Notes: generated from the sequence alone by a model not told the origin. Positions 7,327 through 15,824 are shown, numbered from the stretch's first letter. The stretch is 24,537 nucleotides of DNA from SVEL01 sp964573715 (GCA_964573715.1 CAZNKR010000028.1:1-24537); one strand, 5' to 3'. Numbers and translations: made by a program.

Positions 7327-9815
7327 TATTCTACACCTCTTTTAAAATGCCCTCTGGTGAAGTCCTTAAAAAGATCGACCTTATTATATTCACAGGCATT
7401 TTTAAATTGTAATATGATATTTTGTGATTCCTTAGGAGATTCAATAGTTAAATTGATTCTATATGAATTAAAACCTATTTGATCAACTTCATCTTTTGTT
7501 CCAATTAATGACATAGGTAAACTATTATATATCACATTATAGCAGTATCTGCAATTATTTATTGCTGTAAAATTATTTGACAATCTATCTGTAAATACCA
7601 ATGAATTATTTTCTTTAAAATTATTATCCAAGGATTTTTCACATTTACCAAAGGTTTTTTTAATACATCCTGCTGAGTACATAACCGGAATATATCCATA
7701 TATGTTTATTTCCATGGAAGCTGTGTCTAACATGGATAATTCATAACTATTATTTTCATATGATGCAGTTATTAAATTGGCACCTAATTTATTATAAAAA
7801 TTAATATCATATGAATTAAAAGAGTAAATATTGCTGTCAAAAATAATTTTATTCATTTCTATATTATTATTTTTTATAAAGAAGTAGCTTTCTAAACTTC
7901 TAAAAAGGAAACCATCATAATTTAACTCTTTAAGTTGATTAATATCTTTGATTATTTCATTTTCAACATTTAATCTAAATACATATGGTAAAGCAATATA
8001 CACCTTTATGCCAAAATTATGGGCTTCATCAATTGCTATTTTAATTTCACCTAAAGTAAAATTTGAATATTCAAGGTAAATTCCATTAATAACACCATGC
8101 AAGCTTTGGTCAAAGCATACCATTAATTGACTGTTATTTGAAACTAAAACATTAAGTATATCTTTTTTATTTATTTCATTAGTTATTTCTTCAGTTATTT
8201 CTTTAGTTACTTCATTAGTTATTTCGTTAGTTATTTCGTTAGTTATTTTTTCATTCTTAACTTTATTTGAAGAAATGAAATAATCACTTTCTCTAGAGTA
8301 TGATTTATATACTTCTAATTCAAACTTATCTAAAAGAATTCTTCTTAATTCATTAAATACTTTTAATGGAACAAAAAGTCCACTTTCATAATCTACAAGT
8401 ACTTGATCAATAACAAATGAAGTTCCGCCTGATTTTTTAAATTGTTTGATAATGTCTTCTTCTAAAACAGGTTTATTAATTGCAGCACCAGGAATATCTC
8501 CTTCTACAATTACTGAAATATAATCGTCGTAAGCTTTAGCTTTAATTGCCTGATTGCTTAAAAAGGTAACTGAAATATTAATGTGTCTTTTAAGTGTAAT
8601 AATTTCCTTTTTATTATATAAATATTTATTAAGCAACTCATCAATTAATCCTGCATTTCTTGTTCTATTAAGAATAAGTCCATTACAATTGCCTTTTATT
8701 TCATTTGATCTATAAATAAAAGTATCACCATTCTTATATTCTCCTGGTGTAAAAAACTCTAACTGCCCATTTCCAATTTCAAGCTTATCCCCTTTACTTA
8801 TTGTAGAAGTAACTAAAAAAGTAAGTGTGTTTTTTGAATGATTTGTTACTTTACCAACTGGAACGCCAATATGATTAGGTCTATCAATTGTCATCATCTC
8901 CACACCATTATGCTTATTATAAAAGCCATCCGTAAATCCTCCACGATTATAGATTTCTTTAAGAATATCAATATCACGTTTATCTACTTTGTATTCTAAA
9001 TATCCTGATTTTTCATACATATCTAGATACTTACGGTATATTGATACAACAGAAATAACATATTCAGGCTTTTTCATTCTTCCTTCAATTTTTAATGAAT
9101 ATACTCCACTTTTTAGAATATTTGGAAGGTTAGAAATTGTACATAAATCCTTTGGACTAAGGATATATTTATTGTTAACATTATATTCTTCAATATTGTA
9201 GTATAGTCTACATGGTTGTGCACATCTACCTCTATTTCCACTTCTACCACCAATTAATGAACTCATTAAGCATTGTCCAGAATAACAATAGCATAATGCT
9301 CCATGAACAAAACTCTCAATTTCTATATTTGTTGCCTCATATATACTATTAATTTCATCATAGCTTAATTCTCTTGGGGTAACAATTCTAGTTGCTCCCA
9401 TTTCTTTAAGCTTTTTGGCATATTCAGGTCCTGTTATAGTCATTTGGGTACTACAATGAATGGGTAGGTTAGGAAAATTTGTATGAATATATTCCATGAC
9501 TCCCAAATCTTGTACGATAACAGCATCTAAACCAGCGTTATAATACGGAAATAAAAAAATAAATAATTCATTATTGATTTCAAAATCCTTTAATAAAGTA
9601 TTAACTGTTAAATAAATACGTTTATTAAATAAATGAGCATAATTAATGGCTTTTAATAATTCTTCTTGATTAAAATTATTTGCATTTGCTCTTGCACCAA
9701 AAGATGAACCTCCAACATATACTGCATCTGCACCTGCATTAAAAGCAGCAATCATTGTTTCGTAAGAACCGGCTGGCGCTAATAGTTCATATTTTTTTTC
9801 GTTATTTTTTTTCAT
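7326..9815 (-). CDS. Peptidase U32 family protein, RlhA/TrhP-like, with duplicated barrel
   Basis: Although named peptidases, characterised members of this family (RlhA, TrhP) hydroxylate cytidine in 23S rRNA or uridine in tRNA using an Fe-S cluster and prephenate; that role is inferred here. The N-terminal module begins YELLAPAGSYE and has the U32 signature ESFVHGALCYCYSGQC (167-182), followed by GRCAQPCR. Residues about 320-505 match the region usually called DUF3656. A low-complexity linker (523-550) follows. Residues about 553-800 then look like a second, degenerate U32-type barrel that keeps a cysteine set (GCIKKTFGKC, CRYC). The total of 829 aa is longer than E. coli RlhA. The ATG start (9813-9815) lies 46 bp after zapA. 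The product of this gene overlaps nothing upstream but shares its stop with the SEDS start. Confidence 0.88.
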   Translation of the reverse strand: MKKNNEKKYELLAPAGSYETMIAAFNAGADAVYVGGSSFGARANANNFNQEELLKAINYAHLFNKRIYLTVNTLLKDFEINNELFIFLFPYYNAGLDAVIVQDLGVMEYIHTNFPNLPIHCSTQMTITGPEYAKKLKEMGATRIVTPRELSYDEINSIYEATNIEIESFVHGALCYCYSGQCLMSSLIGGRSGNRGRCAQPCRLYYNIEEYNVNNKYILSPKDLCTISNLPNILKSGVYSLKIEGRMKKPEYVISVVSIYRKYLDMYEKSGYLEYKVDKRDIDILKEIYNRGGFTDGFYNKHNGVEMMTIDRPNHIGVPVGKVTNHSKNTLTFLVTSTISKGDKLEIGNGQLEFFTPGEYKNGDTFIYRSNEIKGNCNGLILNRTRNAGLIDELLNKYLYNKKEIITLKRHINISVTFLSNQAIKAKAYDDYISVIVEGDIPGAAINKPVLEEDIIKQFKKSGGTSFVIDQVLVDYESGLFVPLKVFNELRRILLDKFELEVYKSYSRESDYFISSNKVKNEKITNEITNEITNEVTKEITEEITNEINKKDILNVLVSNNSQLMVCFDQSLHGVINGIYLEYSNFTLGEIKIAIDEAHNFGIKVYIALPYVFRLNVENEIIKDINQLKELNYDGFLFRSLESYFFIKNNNIEMNKIIFDSNIYSFNSYDINFYNKLGANLITASYENNSYELSMLDTASMEINIYGYIPVMYSAGCIKKTFGKCEKSLDNNFKENNSLVFTDRLSNNFTAINNCRYCYNVIYNSLPMSLIGTKDEVDQIGFNSYRINLTIESPKESQNIILQFKNACEYNKVDLFKDFTRGHFKRGVE
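8171..8242 (-). repeat. 12-bp tandem repeat in the U32 gene (ITNE tetrapeptides)
   Basis: Six consecutive 12-bp units of the form TTATTTCNTTAG on the plus strand, with a degenerate seventh unit up to 8254. Read on the coding strand they give about six I-T-[NE]-E-type tetrapeptides (residues 524-549). Two units are identical and the others differ by one to three bases. The length keeps frame. It lies in the linker between the two U32-like halves. Confidence 0.9.
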
Positions 9816-9835
9816 AATACCTCAAAATATTTATA

Positions 9836-9855
9836 GCCGTTGAATAATCAACGGC
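9836..9855. other. Intergenic stem-loop between zapA and the U32 gene
   Basis: GCCGTTGA, loop ATAA, TCAACGGC: a perfect 8-bp stem starting 7 bp past the zapA stop (minus strand). No convincing T-tract follows, so it is a weak terminator, an RNA-processing hairpin or an mRNA stabiliser rather than a clear operon end. Confidence 0.6.
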
Positions 9856-9861
9856 CATTTA

Positions 9862-10314
9862 TTATATCGTTGTTGAAATTGTGGATGTTGTAGTTGCTTT
9901 TTTTCGCTTATTCTTTGCATCATTAAGCTCAGTTTCAAGTTTAACCATATCTATTTGATTGGTATTAAGAGTTCTTTGCATTGATGTGTTTTCTTTCTCT
10001 AATGCTTCAATTTTAATCTGAGCAGCAATAAGTTCATGTTTAATATCATATAATTGCTTGTCCTTTGATGCAATATCATTTTCTAAGGAATCAGCCTGCT
10101 TTTTTGCTTTAAAATAATCATCAGCCATATTAAGTTCTAATAAGGTCCTTTGCATATCTAAACTAAGGGACTTATATGAATCAATATTTTTAAATTCATT
10201 AATTTTATTGTTAATAAATGAAGCTACCTTTTGAAGGTATTCTTCACTTTCATATCCACTAATAGTATAAATCTTTCCATTTATAATAACTTCTGTATCA
10301 TTTTTTGATGACAT
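9862..10314 (-). CDS. zapA: Cell division protein ZapA
   Basis: ZapA binds FtsZ and promotes bundling of protofilaments in the Z-ring. The N-terminal domain (TEVIINGKIYTISGYESEEY) and the helix that follows match the ZapA fold, and the C-terminal half (about residues 75-140) is a long heptad-rich coiled coil. A basic KNKRKK stretch and a Thr/Ser-rich tail end the protein. Length is 150 aa from ATG 10312-10314, which lies eight bases after GGAG; an ATG two codons upstream is too close to that site. It is the first gene of the operon with the U32, SEDS and PBP genes, tying the wall-synthesis pair to division by context. Confidence 0.88.
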   Translation of the reverse strand: MSSKNDTEVIINGKIYTISGYESEEYLQKVASFINNKINEFKNIDSYKSLSLDMQRTLLELNMADDYFKAKKQADSLENDIASKDKQLYDIKHELIAAQIKIEALEKENTSMQRTLNTNQIDMVKLETELNDAKNKRKKATTTSTISTTI

Positions 10315-10355
10315 AATCATATCTCCTACTTATTTAAATCGTAATCGCTTTACTA

Positions 10356-10384
10356 ATTATACACGAATGAAACAGAATAAACAA
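10356..10384 (-). promoter_or_regulatory. Promoter of the zapA-U32-SEDS-PBP operon
   Basis: On the minus strand -35 TTGTTT (10379-10384), a 17-bp spacer, and a perfect -10 TATAAT (10356-10361). It lies 42 bp before the zapA ATG in the gap after ruvB. This is a sigma-A-type promoter by consensus. Confidence 0.75.
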
Positions 10385-10412
10385 TACCAAAAGTAGTAAA
10401 TAAAATTGAAAT

Positions 10413-11414
10413 TTACTGTTCATTGTAGCAGTATCCTAAGTGATTATAGGCAATCTTTGTAGCAACTCTTCCTCTTGGAGTACGATTAATAAATCCGTTT
10501 TTAATTAAATATGGTTCATATACATCCTCAAGCGTACCAGAATCTTCTCCAATTGCTGCTGACAATGTATCTAATCCTACTGGTCCACCTTGAAATTTAT
10601 CTATAATTGTTTCTAAAATAAGTCTATCACCTGCATCTAGACCAAACTTATCAACATCTAATAAATCCAAAGCATAATTAGCAACCTCAAGAGAAATATT
10701 ACCATTATATTTGATTTGAGCAAAATCCCTAACGCGTTTTAAAAGACGATTTGCAAGTCTTGGAGTTCCTCTAGATCTTTTTGCTAACTCAGATGCTCCA
10801 TCATCATCAATATAAATATCAAAAACAGACGCAGACCGAATAATTATTTGTTTTAATTCAGGGACAGTGTAAAAATCCAATTTATTAACTACACCAAATC
10901 TATCTCTTAGTGGTGCAGTTAATAAACCAGCTCGAGTTGTTGCCCCAACAAGTGTAAATTTAGGCAAATCTAGTCGTATAGATTTTACAGACGATCCTTT
11001 TCCAATGACAATGTCTATTTCATAATCTTCCATTGCTGGATAAAGTACCTCTTCTACTTGACGATTTAATCTATGTATTTCATCAATAAATAAAATATCT
11101 CCTTCTTTAAGGTTGGTCAATATTGCTGCCATGTCGCCAGGTCTTTCAATTGCTGGTCCACTGGTAATTTTGATATTTACCCCCATTTCTTTAGCAATAA
11201 TACATGCAAGCGTTGTTTTTCCTAATCCTGGAGGACCATAAAACAATACATGATCAAGGGGTTCTTTACGAATTTTGGCAGCTTCAATATATACTTTTAG
11301 ATTTTCTTTTACTTTTGTTTGACCAATATATTGGTCTAATCTTGAGGGTCTTAAATTATTTTCATATGAAACTTCTTCTTTTTTTAGTTCAGTGTTGATT
11401 ATTCTTTTTTCCAT
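10413..11414 (-). CDS. ruvB: Holliday junction branch migration helicase RuvB
   Basis: AAA+ motor that drives branch migration of Holliday junctions with RuvA. Walker A is GPPGLGKT (60-67), Walker B DILFIDEIH (from about 106), sensor I GATTRAG (157-163) and the arginine-finger region LRDRFG (169-174). The C-terminal winged-helix domain (GLDTLSAAIGED, YLIKNGFINRTPRGR) is complete. Length is 333 aa, normal for the family. ATG 11412-11414 begins one base after the ruvA stop, with AGGATG just upstream, so translation is coupled to ruvA. No ruvC lies next to it, as is usual in Firmicutes. Confidence 0.98.
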   Translation of the reverse strand: MEKRIINTELKKEEVSYENNLRPSRLDQYIGQTKVKENLKVYIEAAKIRKEPLDHVLFYGPPGLGKTTLACIIAKEMGVNIKITSGPAIERPGDMAAILTNLKEGDILFIDEIHRLNRQVEEVLYPAMEDYEIDIVIGKGSSVKSIRLDLPKFTLVGATTRAGLLTAPLRDRFGVVNKLDFYTVPELKQIIIRSASVFDIYIDDDGASELAKRSRGTPRLANRLLKRVRDFAQIKYNGNISLEVANYALDLLDVDKFGLDAGDRLILETIIDKFQGGPVGLDTLSAAIGEDSGTLEDVYEPYLIKNGFINRTPRGRVATKIAYNHLGYCYNEQ

Positions 11415-11415
11415 A

Positions 11416-12006
11416 TTACATCATCCTTTTAAGAGCATCTTTTATAATATCTTCAACGCTTTCACAATTTTCATCACAGCATTTTACAGCTTTAACACTT
11501 TCAGACTCCGAATATCCAAGGGAAACTAAAGCCATAACAGCTTCTGAATAATTGCCATTTGATTCTAAGCTATTTGTCTGTTTTCCTTCAAAATAGGAAA
11601 TATCTTCTATATTAATCTTATCCTTTAACTCTAAAATAACTTTCTGTGCAGTCTTATTGCCTACTCCTGGTGCCTTTGAAATCATCTTATCATCTCCAGA
11701 GATAATAGCCATACGTAGCTCAGGGGCATTCATAACAGATAAAATTGACAGTCCTGCCTTTGGACCTATTCCATTAACTGTAATAAGCTTTTTAAAAAGG
11801 TCTAAATCGTCCATATTTAAAAATCCAAAAAGATTCATTGCATCTTCTCTCACACTTAAATATGTATATATTTTTATGGTATCATCTGTATGAATATTTG
11901 AAATCACACTACCTGGAACAAAAATATTGTATCCTATGTCGTTGCAGTCAAGCAATATATGATCATCATAAATTGCATCAACATTTCCTTTTACAAATCC
12001 AATCAT
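11416..12006 (-). CDS. ruvA: Holliday junction binding protein RuvA
   Basis: Tetrameric protein that binds four-way DNA junctions and recruits RuvB. The N-terminal OB fold starts MIGFVKGNVD. Two helix-hairpin-helix motifs follow (VNGIGPKAGLSIL at 78-89 and APGVGNKTAQKV at 112-123). The C-terminal domain III (residues about 150-196, EAVMALVSLGYSESES) contacts RuvB. Length is 196 aa, normal. The ATG lies 2 bp after the stop of the Gx gene, within the four-gene operon that begins at 12875. Confidence 0.97.
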   Translation of the reverse strand: MIGFVKGNVDAIYDDHILLDCNDIGYNIFVPGSVISNIHTDDTIKIYTYLSVREDAMNLFGFLNMDDLDLFKKLITVNGIGPKAGLSILSVMNAPELRMAIISGDDKMISKAPGVGNKTAQKVILELKDKINIEDISYFEGKQTNSLESNGNYSEAVMALVSLGYSESESVKAVKCCDENCESVEDIIKDALKRMM

Positions 12007-12008
12007 AA

Positions 12009-12530
12009 TTATCCTTTCTGTTTGGGAATATATTTTTTAATTCTATCAATAACTATTTTGGAAATAAAACCTACCAAAATACCAGTTAGCCCACCTAAAA
12101 AAACTAGTATAGGCAATAAATACAGTAAAGCTATACTCTCTAATAAAAAACAAGCAACTAAAAGTTGTACCACATTGTGTATAATTCCTCCAATGGCACT
12201 AAAAAATATAGTATTTGACTTTAAAATGCAATAAAAAAGCCACATTACAAACAAACTAACCAGTCCAGCGGTTATGGAAAAAAGCAAAGAAAATACAGTA
12301 CCAAACAATAAGTTTATAGTCACTATCCTGACGGTTGAAACAAACAATGCTGGTTTAAAACCATAGCAAACCAATACAATTACAGTTGCCATATTGGCAA
12401 GACCTAGCTTAAATCCATATATTCCAATATTAAACGGAATAAGAAATTCAATGTAACCTAAAATTATGGAAAAGGATGTAAATAATGCAATCATTACTAG
12501 TCCTTTGGAATTAACTTTTGATTCCAACAT
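12009..12530 (-). CDS. Gx transporter / Hpre_diP_synt_I family membrane protein (EetB-like)
   Basis: A 173-aa integral membrane protein with five or six hydrophobic segments and no large soluble domain. The N-terminal half (EFLIPFNIGIYGFKLGLANM) is the hallmark of the family often annotated as heptaprenyl diphosphate synthase component I or Gx transporter, related to ECF transporter S components. From memory, EetB of the Listeria extracellular electron transfer locus is in this family. The neighbours agree: a NusG-II-domain protein 3 bp upstream and a flavin transferase divergent from both. The name prenyl synthase component is probably misleading here, since no catalytic motifs (DDxxD) are present. 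Function is inferred from context; the family assignment is firm. Confidence 0.8.
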   Translation of the reverse strand: MLESKVNSKGLVMIALFTSFSIILGYIEFLIPFNIGIYGFKLGLANMATVIVLVCYGFKPALFVSTVRIVTINLLFGTVFSLLFSITAGLVSLFVMWLFYCILKSNTIFFSAIGGIIHNVVQLLVACFLLESIALLYLLPILVFLGGLTGILVGFISKIVIDRIKKYIPKQKG

Positions 12531-12533
12531 TTC

Positions 12534-12875
12534 TTAATCCTCCGAGACAATTGTAATTACAAGCTTATGTGGAAGGCAAATAATATTTTCTCCTACATGT
12601 GAAATAGTTCCTTGATTCACACATATAAGGTCATGGCAATCTGCACTTTTTACATATACGCGATAATCTGAAATAACTATTGTATTTGTTCCATATGTAT
12701 CTGAAATATCTATAACTTTATCAGTATCTAGTGGTAATAAATATTGTTCTTTGCCATCAACACTAATTCTAACAAAGGTCCCTGGTTTATTATGGGTAAA
12801 AATAAACACTAAAATTGAACCCATTAAACATACAAGTAAAAAAATACTGATAAAAATAGCCTCTTTTTTCTTCAT
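12534..12875 (-). CDS. NusG domain II-containing membrane-anchored protein (EetA-like)
   Basis: A 113-aa protein with one N-terminal membrane helix (about residues 7-27) and a small extracytoplasmic domain of NusG-II type. The conserved block CHDLICVNQGTI with a later IICLPHKLVI shows three cysteines (two four residues apart, a third about 17 residues on). These could bind metal or be redox-active; that is inference. The family is unrelated in function to the transcription factor NusG. The start is ATG 12873-12875, six bases after AAAGGA; an upstream TTG is less likely. It is the first gene of the operon with the Gx protein, ruvA and ruvB, and diverges from apbE. From memory, EetA of Gram-positive extracellular electron transfer is of this type. 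Confidence 0.8.
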   Translation of the reverse strand: MKKKEAIFISIFLLVCLMGSILVFIFTHNKPGTFVRISVDGKEQYLLPLDTDKVIDISDTYGTNTIVISDYRVYVKSADCHDLICVNQGTISHVGENIICLPHKLVITIVSED

Positions 12876-12902
12876 AAGCAATCCTTTCCGAACCTTTGTT
12901 CT

Positions 12903-12931
12903 ATTATAACATAGTAAAAAATAAATGACAA
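12903..12931 (-). promoter_or_regulatory. Promoter of the NusG-II/Gx/ruvAB operon
   Basis: On the minus strand -35 TTGTCA (12926-12931, five of six consensus bases), a 17-bp spacer and -10 TATAAT (12903-12908). It lies 27 bp before the ATG at 12875. Its -35 box is only 8 bp from the -35 of the divergent apbE promoter. Confidence 0.85.
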
Positions 12932-12939
12932 TAAATTAA

Positions 12940-12968
12940 TTGCTTTATTATTACTTGTTAATTATAAT
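12940..12968 (+). promoter_or_regulatory. Promoter of apbE
   Basis: -35 TTGCTT (12940-12945), a 17-bp spacer and -10 TATAAT (12963-12968). The expected transcription start falls near 12975, directly before the GGAGG ribosome site at 12976-12980, so the leader is only about 12 nt and leaves no room for a riboswitch. Confidence 0.75.
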
Positions 12969-12986
12969 TAACACCGGAGGAATCTT

Positions 12987-14051
12987 ATGAAAAAATATAT
13001 AAAATACTTTATAGCTGCGTTGTTTATGCTGCTTTGTTCTTTATTACTAATTTTGCTATCAAATAAAACAAGTAATAATAATAAGCAAGCTAATGACAAT
13101 AACAAAATATCTGAAACTAACTTTTATTTTGATACTTTTATCACAATAACCATATATAAGGATAATTCCAATATTGACTATAGTAGTTTGATTACTAAGT
13201 GCTTTGAAATGTGTAAAAATTATGAGCTTACCTTTAGTACAACATTAAATAATAGTGAGCTTTACTTACTTAATAACAATCAAAATGATGTCCTCCTACT
13301 TTCTAAGGATTTATCAGAATTATTAAATAATTGTCTTTACTTTGAGAATTTAACAAAAAACGCATTTAATTCAAAACTTGGAGAGCTTTGTTCTTTATGG
13401 AATTTTAAAACCTCCACTATACCTTTAGAAACACAAATATCAAAGGCTTTATCAAAAATAACTTCCTATAATTATGAAATAAATGGTAATACATTGTGTT
13501 GGACTAAAACTGATTCTAATGTAAAGGAGCATCCATTAATTGACGTTGGAGGTATTGCCAAAGGTTATATTGCTGATAAGCTTAAATCCTTTCTTGTAGA
13601 AAATGGAGTAACAAGTGCTACCCTTAATTTAGGTGGTAATGTTTTATTAATTGGTTCAAAATTAGATAATAGTAAATTTAATATTGGAATTAAATATCCG
13701 TTCTTAGAAAATGAATATATTGCTTTTGTTGAAGCAAGTGATTACTCTGTTGTAACTTCCGGAATATATGAAAGATATTTTATCAATGATGGTGTCATAT
13801 ATCATCATTTGTTAGATTCCTCAACTGGTTATCCAATACAAAACGATTTATTATCTGTAACAATTATTTCAAAAGAATCTATGATTGCAGATGCACTTAG
13901 CACCTCTGTTTTTGTTTTGGGTATGGACAAAGGACTTGAATTATTAAATTCTATACCTGATGTTTATGGTGTTTTTATTAATTCTGATAATAAAATTATA
14001 TTAAGTGATGGATTATCAATAAAAAGTAGTGGCAAAATTTTAATAAATTAG
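12987..14051 (+). CDS. apbE: FAD:protein FMN transferase ApbE
   Basis: ApbE moves FMN from FAD onto a threonine of target proteins outside the membrane, using Mg2+. The N-terminus has a basic start and one long hydrophobic segment (residues 7-24), so the enzyme is exported or membrane-anchored; MLLC is a poor lipobox. Family motifs are in order: FDTFITITIY (48-57), DVGGIAKGYIADKL (186-199), LNLGGN (214-219), TSGIYERYF (257-265), HLLDSSTGYP (274-283) and ADALST (301-306). Length is 354 aa, normal. Likely substrates in this window are RnfD and RnfG, which carry flavinylation-type threonine motifs. It is divergent from the EetA/EetB-like genes, which suggests a shared redox role. The start is fixed by GGAGG at 12976-12980. 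Confidence 0.95.
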   Translation: MKKYIKYFIAALFMLLCSLLLILLSNKTSNNNKQANDNNKISETNFYFDTFITITIYKDNSNIDYSSLITKCFEMCKNYELTFSTTLNNSELYLLNNNQNDVLLLSKDLSELLNNCLYFENLTKNAFNSKLGELCSLWNFKTSTIPLETQISKALSKITSYNYEINGNTLCWTKTDSNVKEHPLIDVGGIAKGYIADKLKSFLVENGVTSATLNLGGNVLLIGSKLDNSKFNIGIKYPFLENEYIAFVEASDYSVVTSGIYERYFINDGVIYHHLLDSSTGYPIQNDLLSVTIISKESMIADALSTSVFVLGMDKGLELLNSIPDVYGVFINSDNKIILSDGLSIKSSGKILIN

Positions 14052-14158
14052 GTAAAATAGAAAGATATTATTAAAAAATTATTAAGGGATTATTATTTCC
14101 TTTGGTAACAATAAAATTGTTATATACAAACTATATTTTCTAAGGAGGAAAATTAAAA

Positions 14159-15535
14159 ATGCTTGAAAAATTATTTAAGCTCAAAGAGAACAAAACCAAT
14201 GTCAAGACAGAAATAATCGCTGGTATTACAACTTTCATGACTATGGCTTATATTCTCGCAGTTAACCCATCAATCTTAGGTTCACCTGCAACAGGCATGG
14301 ATCCAAGTGCAGTTCTTATTGCAACAGCTCTTGCATCCTTTATAGGTACATTACTTATGGCTGTATGTGCAAATTATCCTTTTGCACTTGCTCCTGGTAT
14401 GGGTCTTAACGCATACTTTGCTTATACTGTATGTGGTATTATGGGTATTTCATGGCAGGTAGCTTTACTTGCAGTCTTTGTTGAAGGTATTATTTTTGTT
14501 ATTCTTTCAGTTATTGATGTTAGAGAGGCAATATTTAATGCTATTCCAGCAAATCTTAAGATTGCTGTAAGCTGTGGTATTGGTTTATTCATTGCACTTA
14601 TTGGTTTAATTAATGCAAAGATTGTTGTTGCAAATGCAGCTACTATTCTTTCATTAAGAACATGGAGTGATAATTTCCATTCAGCTACTATTGGCGCAAT
14701 TCTTTGCTTACTTGGTGTTCTTATTACAGCATTCCTTTTAGCTAAGAACATTAAAGGCGGAATTCTCTTAGGTATTATTATTACTTGGATTCTTGGTATT
14801 GTTGCTGAACTTATTGGACTTTATGTACCAAATGTAGAAATTGGTATGTACTCAGTTATTCCAAGTGATTTTGTTTCATTTGACTTTAGTTCATTAGGAG
14901 AAACATTTGGAAAGGTATTTACTGGTTCAGATTTATCTAACATTAAGATTTTTGATTTCATTGTTGTTATGTTCTCATTCTTATTTGTAGACTTATTTGA
15001 TACTTTAGGAACATTAATCGGTGTATCTTCAAAAGCCGATATGTTAGACGAAAATGGTAAATTACCTCGTATTAAAGGTGCATTGCTTGCAGATGCTGTA
15101 GCAACAATGGCAGGTGCTGTTTTAGGTACATCTACAACAACAACATATGTTGAAAGTGCTGCAGGTGTTACAGAAGGTGGTAGAACAGGTCTTACAGCTC
15201 TTACAACAGGCTTATTATTCCTTATTGCTATTATCTTTTCACCTTTATTCCTTACAATTCCATCATTTGCAACTGCTCCTGCTCTTATAGTAGTTGGTTT
15301 CTATATGATTGGAAATATCACAAAAATCGATTTCTCAGATTTTACAGAGGGTATTCCAGCATTCCTTACAATTATTGCTATGCCATTTGTATATAGTATT
15401 TCAGAAGGTATTACAATTGGTGTTATTTCTTACACAATACTTAACTTATGTACTGGAAACTTTAAGAAAAAGAAAATCAGTATATTAATGTATATCCTTA
15501 CTGTAGTATTTATTCTTAAATACATCTTTCTTTAG
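14159..15535 (+). CDS. NCS2 family purine permease (AzgA/PbuG type)
   Basis: Proton-coupled uptake of purine bases, most likely adenine, guanine or hypoxanthine. The start ITTFMTMAYILAVNPSIL and the block APGMGLNAYFAYTVCG mark the AzgA/PbuG branch rather than the xanthine/uracil branch. Further family blocks are DLFDTLGTLIGVSSKADMLD, and TSTTTTYVESAAGVTEGGRTG. About 12-14 membrane segments fill the 458 aa. AAGGAGG lies ten bases before the ATG. Codon choice looks more even and less A/T-extreme than in the neighbours (many CTT, GTT, GCA, GGT), suggesting good expression. I see no purine riboswitch in the 107-bp leader. Exact substrate is unknown. Confidence 0.92.
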   Translation: MLEKLFKLKENKTNVKTEIIAGITTFMTMAYILAVNPSILGSPATGMDPSAVLIATALASFIGTLLMAVCANYPFALAPGMGLNAYFAYTVCGIMGISWQVALLAVFVEGIIFVILSVIDVREAIFNAIPANLKIAVSCGIGLFIALIGLINAKIVVANAATILSLRTWSDNFHSATIGAILCLLGVLITAFLLAKNIKGGILLGIIITWILGIVAELIGLYVPNVEIGMYSVIPSDFVSFDFSSLGETFGKVFTGSDLSNIKIFDFIVVMFSFLFVDLFDTLGTLIGVSSKADMLDENGKLPRIKGALLADAVATMAGAVLGTSTTTTYVESAAGVTEGGRTGLTALTTGLLFLIAIIFSPLFLTIPSFATAPALIVVGFYMIGNITKIDFSDFTEGIPAFLTIIAMPFVYSISEGITIGVISYTILNLCTGNFKKKKISILMYILTVVFILKYIFL

Positions 15536-15590
15536 GTAATACTATAAAACCAAAATATTTAAATATTCTTTATTAATATTTGTTATTTAT

Positions 15591-15635
15591 TCTGCCACCC
15601 TTTTTACTTTATAATAAAAGGGTGGCAGATTTTTT
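15591..15635 (+). terminator. Strong intrinsic terminator after the purine permease
   Basis: TCTGCCACCCTTTT (15591-15604) pairs perfectly with AAAAGGGTGGCAGA (15616-15629), a 14-bp stem with an 11-base loop, followed by six T residues (15630-15635). It is 55 bp past the permease stop. Confidence 0.95.
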
Positions 15636-15662
15636 AGTAATATATATTTTTTTATAAATTTT

Positions 15663-15824
15663 TTATCTCTTATTTAAAGTGTGTTTACTTCTTCTTATAA
15701 AAACATTTATAAGTTTACTTCCGTTGGTTTCAACAAAACCATCCTTAGATCCTCTAAAAACTTTATCCTTACTTGGCTCTTCTACTGAACGCATAGGATA
15801 AGTTATTACCCTTAAAACTACCTT
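15663..15824 (-). pseudogene. Fragment of a GerA/SpoVAF-type spore germination protein
   Basis: The minus strand reads VITYPMRSVEEPSKDKV, then FRGSKDGFVETNGSKLIN, then VFIRRSKHTLNKR and a stop at 15663-15665. This matches the conserved early block of GerA-family germinant-receptor A subunits and SpoVAF (Y-P-x-R-x-[IV]-x-E-P, R-G-[PS]-x-[DE]-G-F-x-E, then I-R-R). A whole protein of this family has about 450-550 aa with membrane segments after this block; only about 50 residues remain, with no start site and no downstream part. The surroundings are AT-rich and degenerate. It is a relic, not a working gene. Recognition is from motif memory, not from a search. Confidence 0.65.

Noticed and set aside
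8171..8242. CRISPR-like direct repeats
   Set aside because: Contiguous 12-bp units without spacers, inside a coding frame.
14052..14158. Purine riboswitch or clear promoter before the permease
   Set aside because: No purine-aptamer core is visible. Only a 7-bp stem (14106-14122) and weak promoter-like matches are present, not enough to call.
14422..14751. 109-codon minus-strand ORF inside the purine permease
   Set aside because: Antisense shadow of conserved permease codons.
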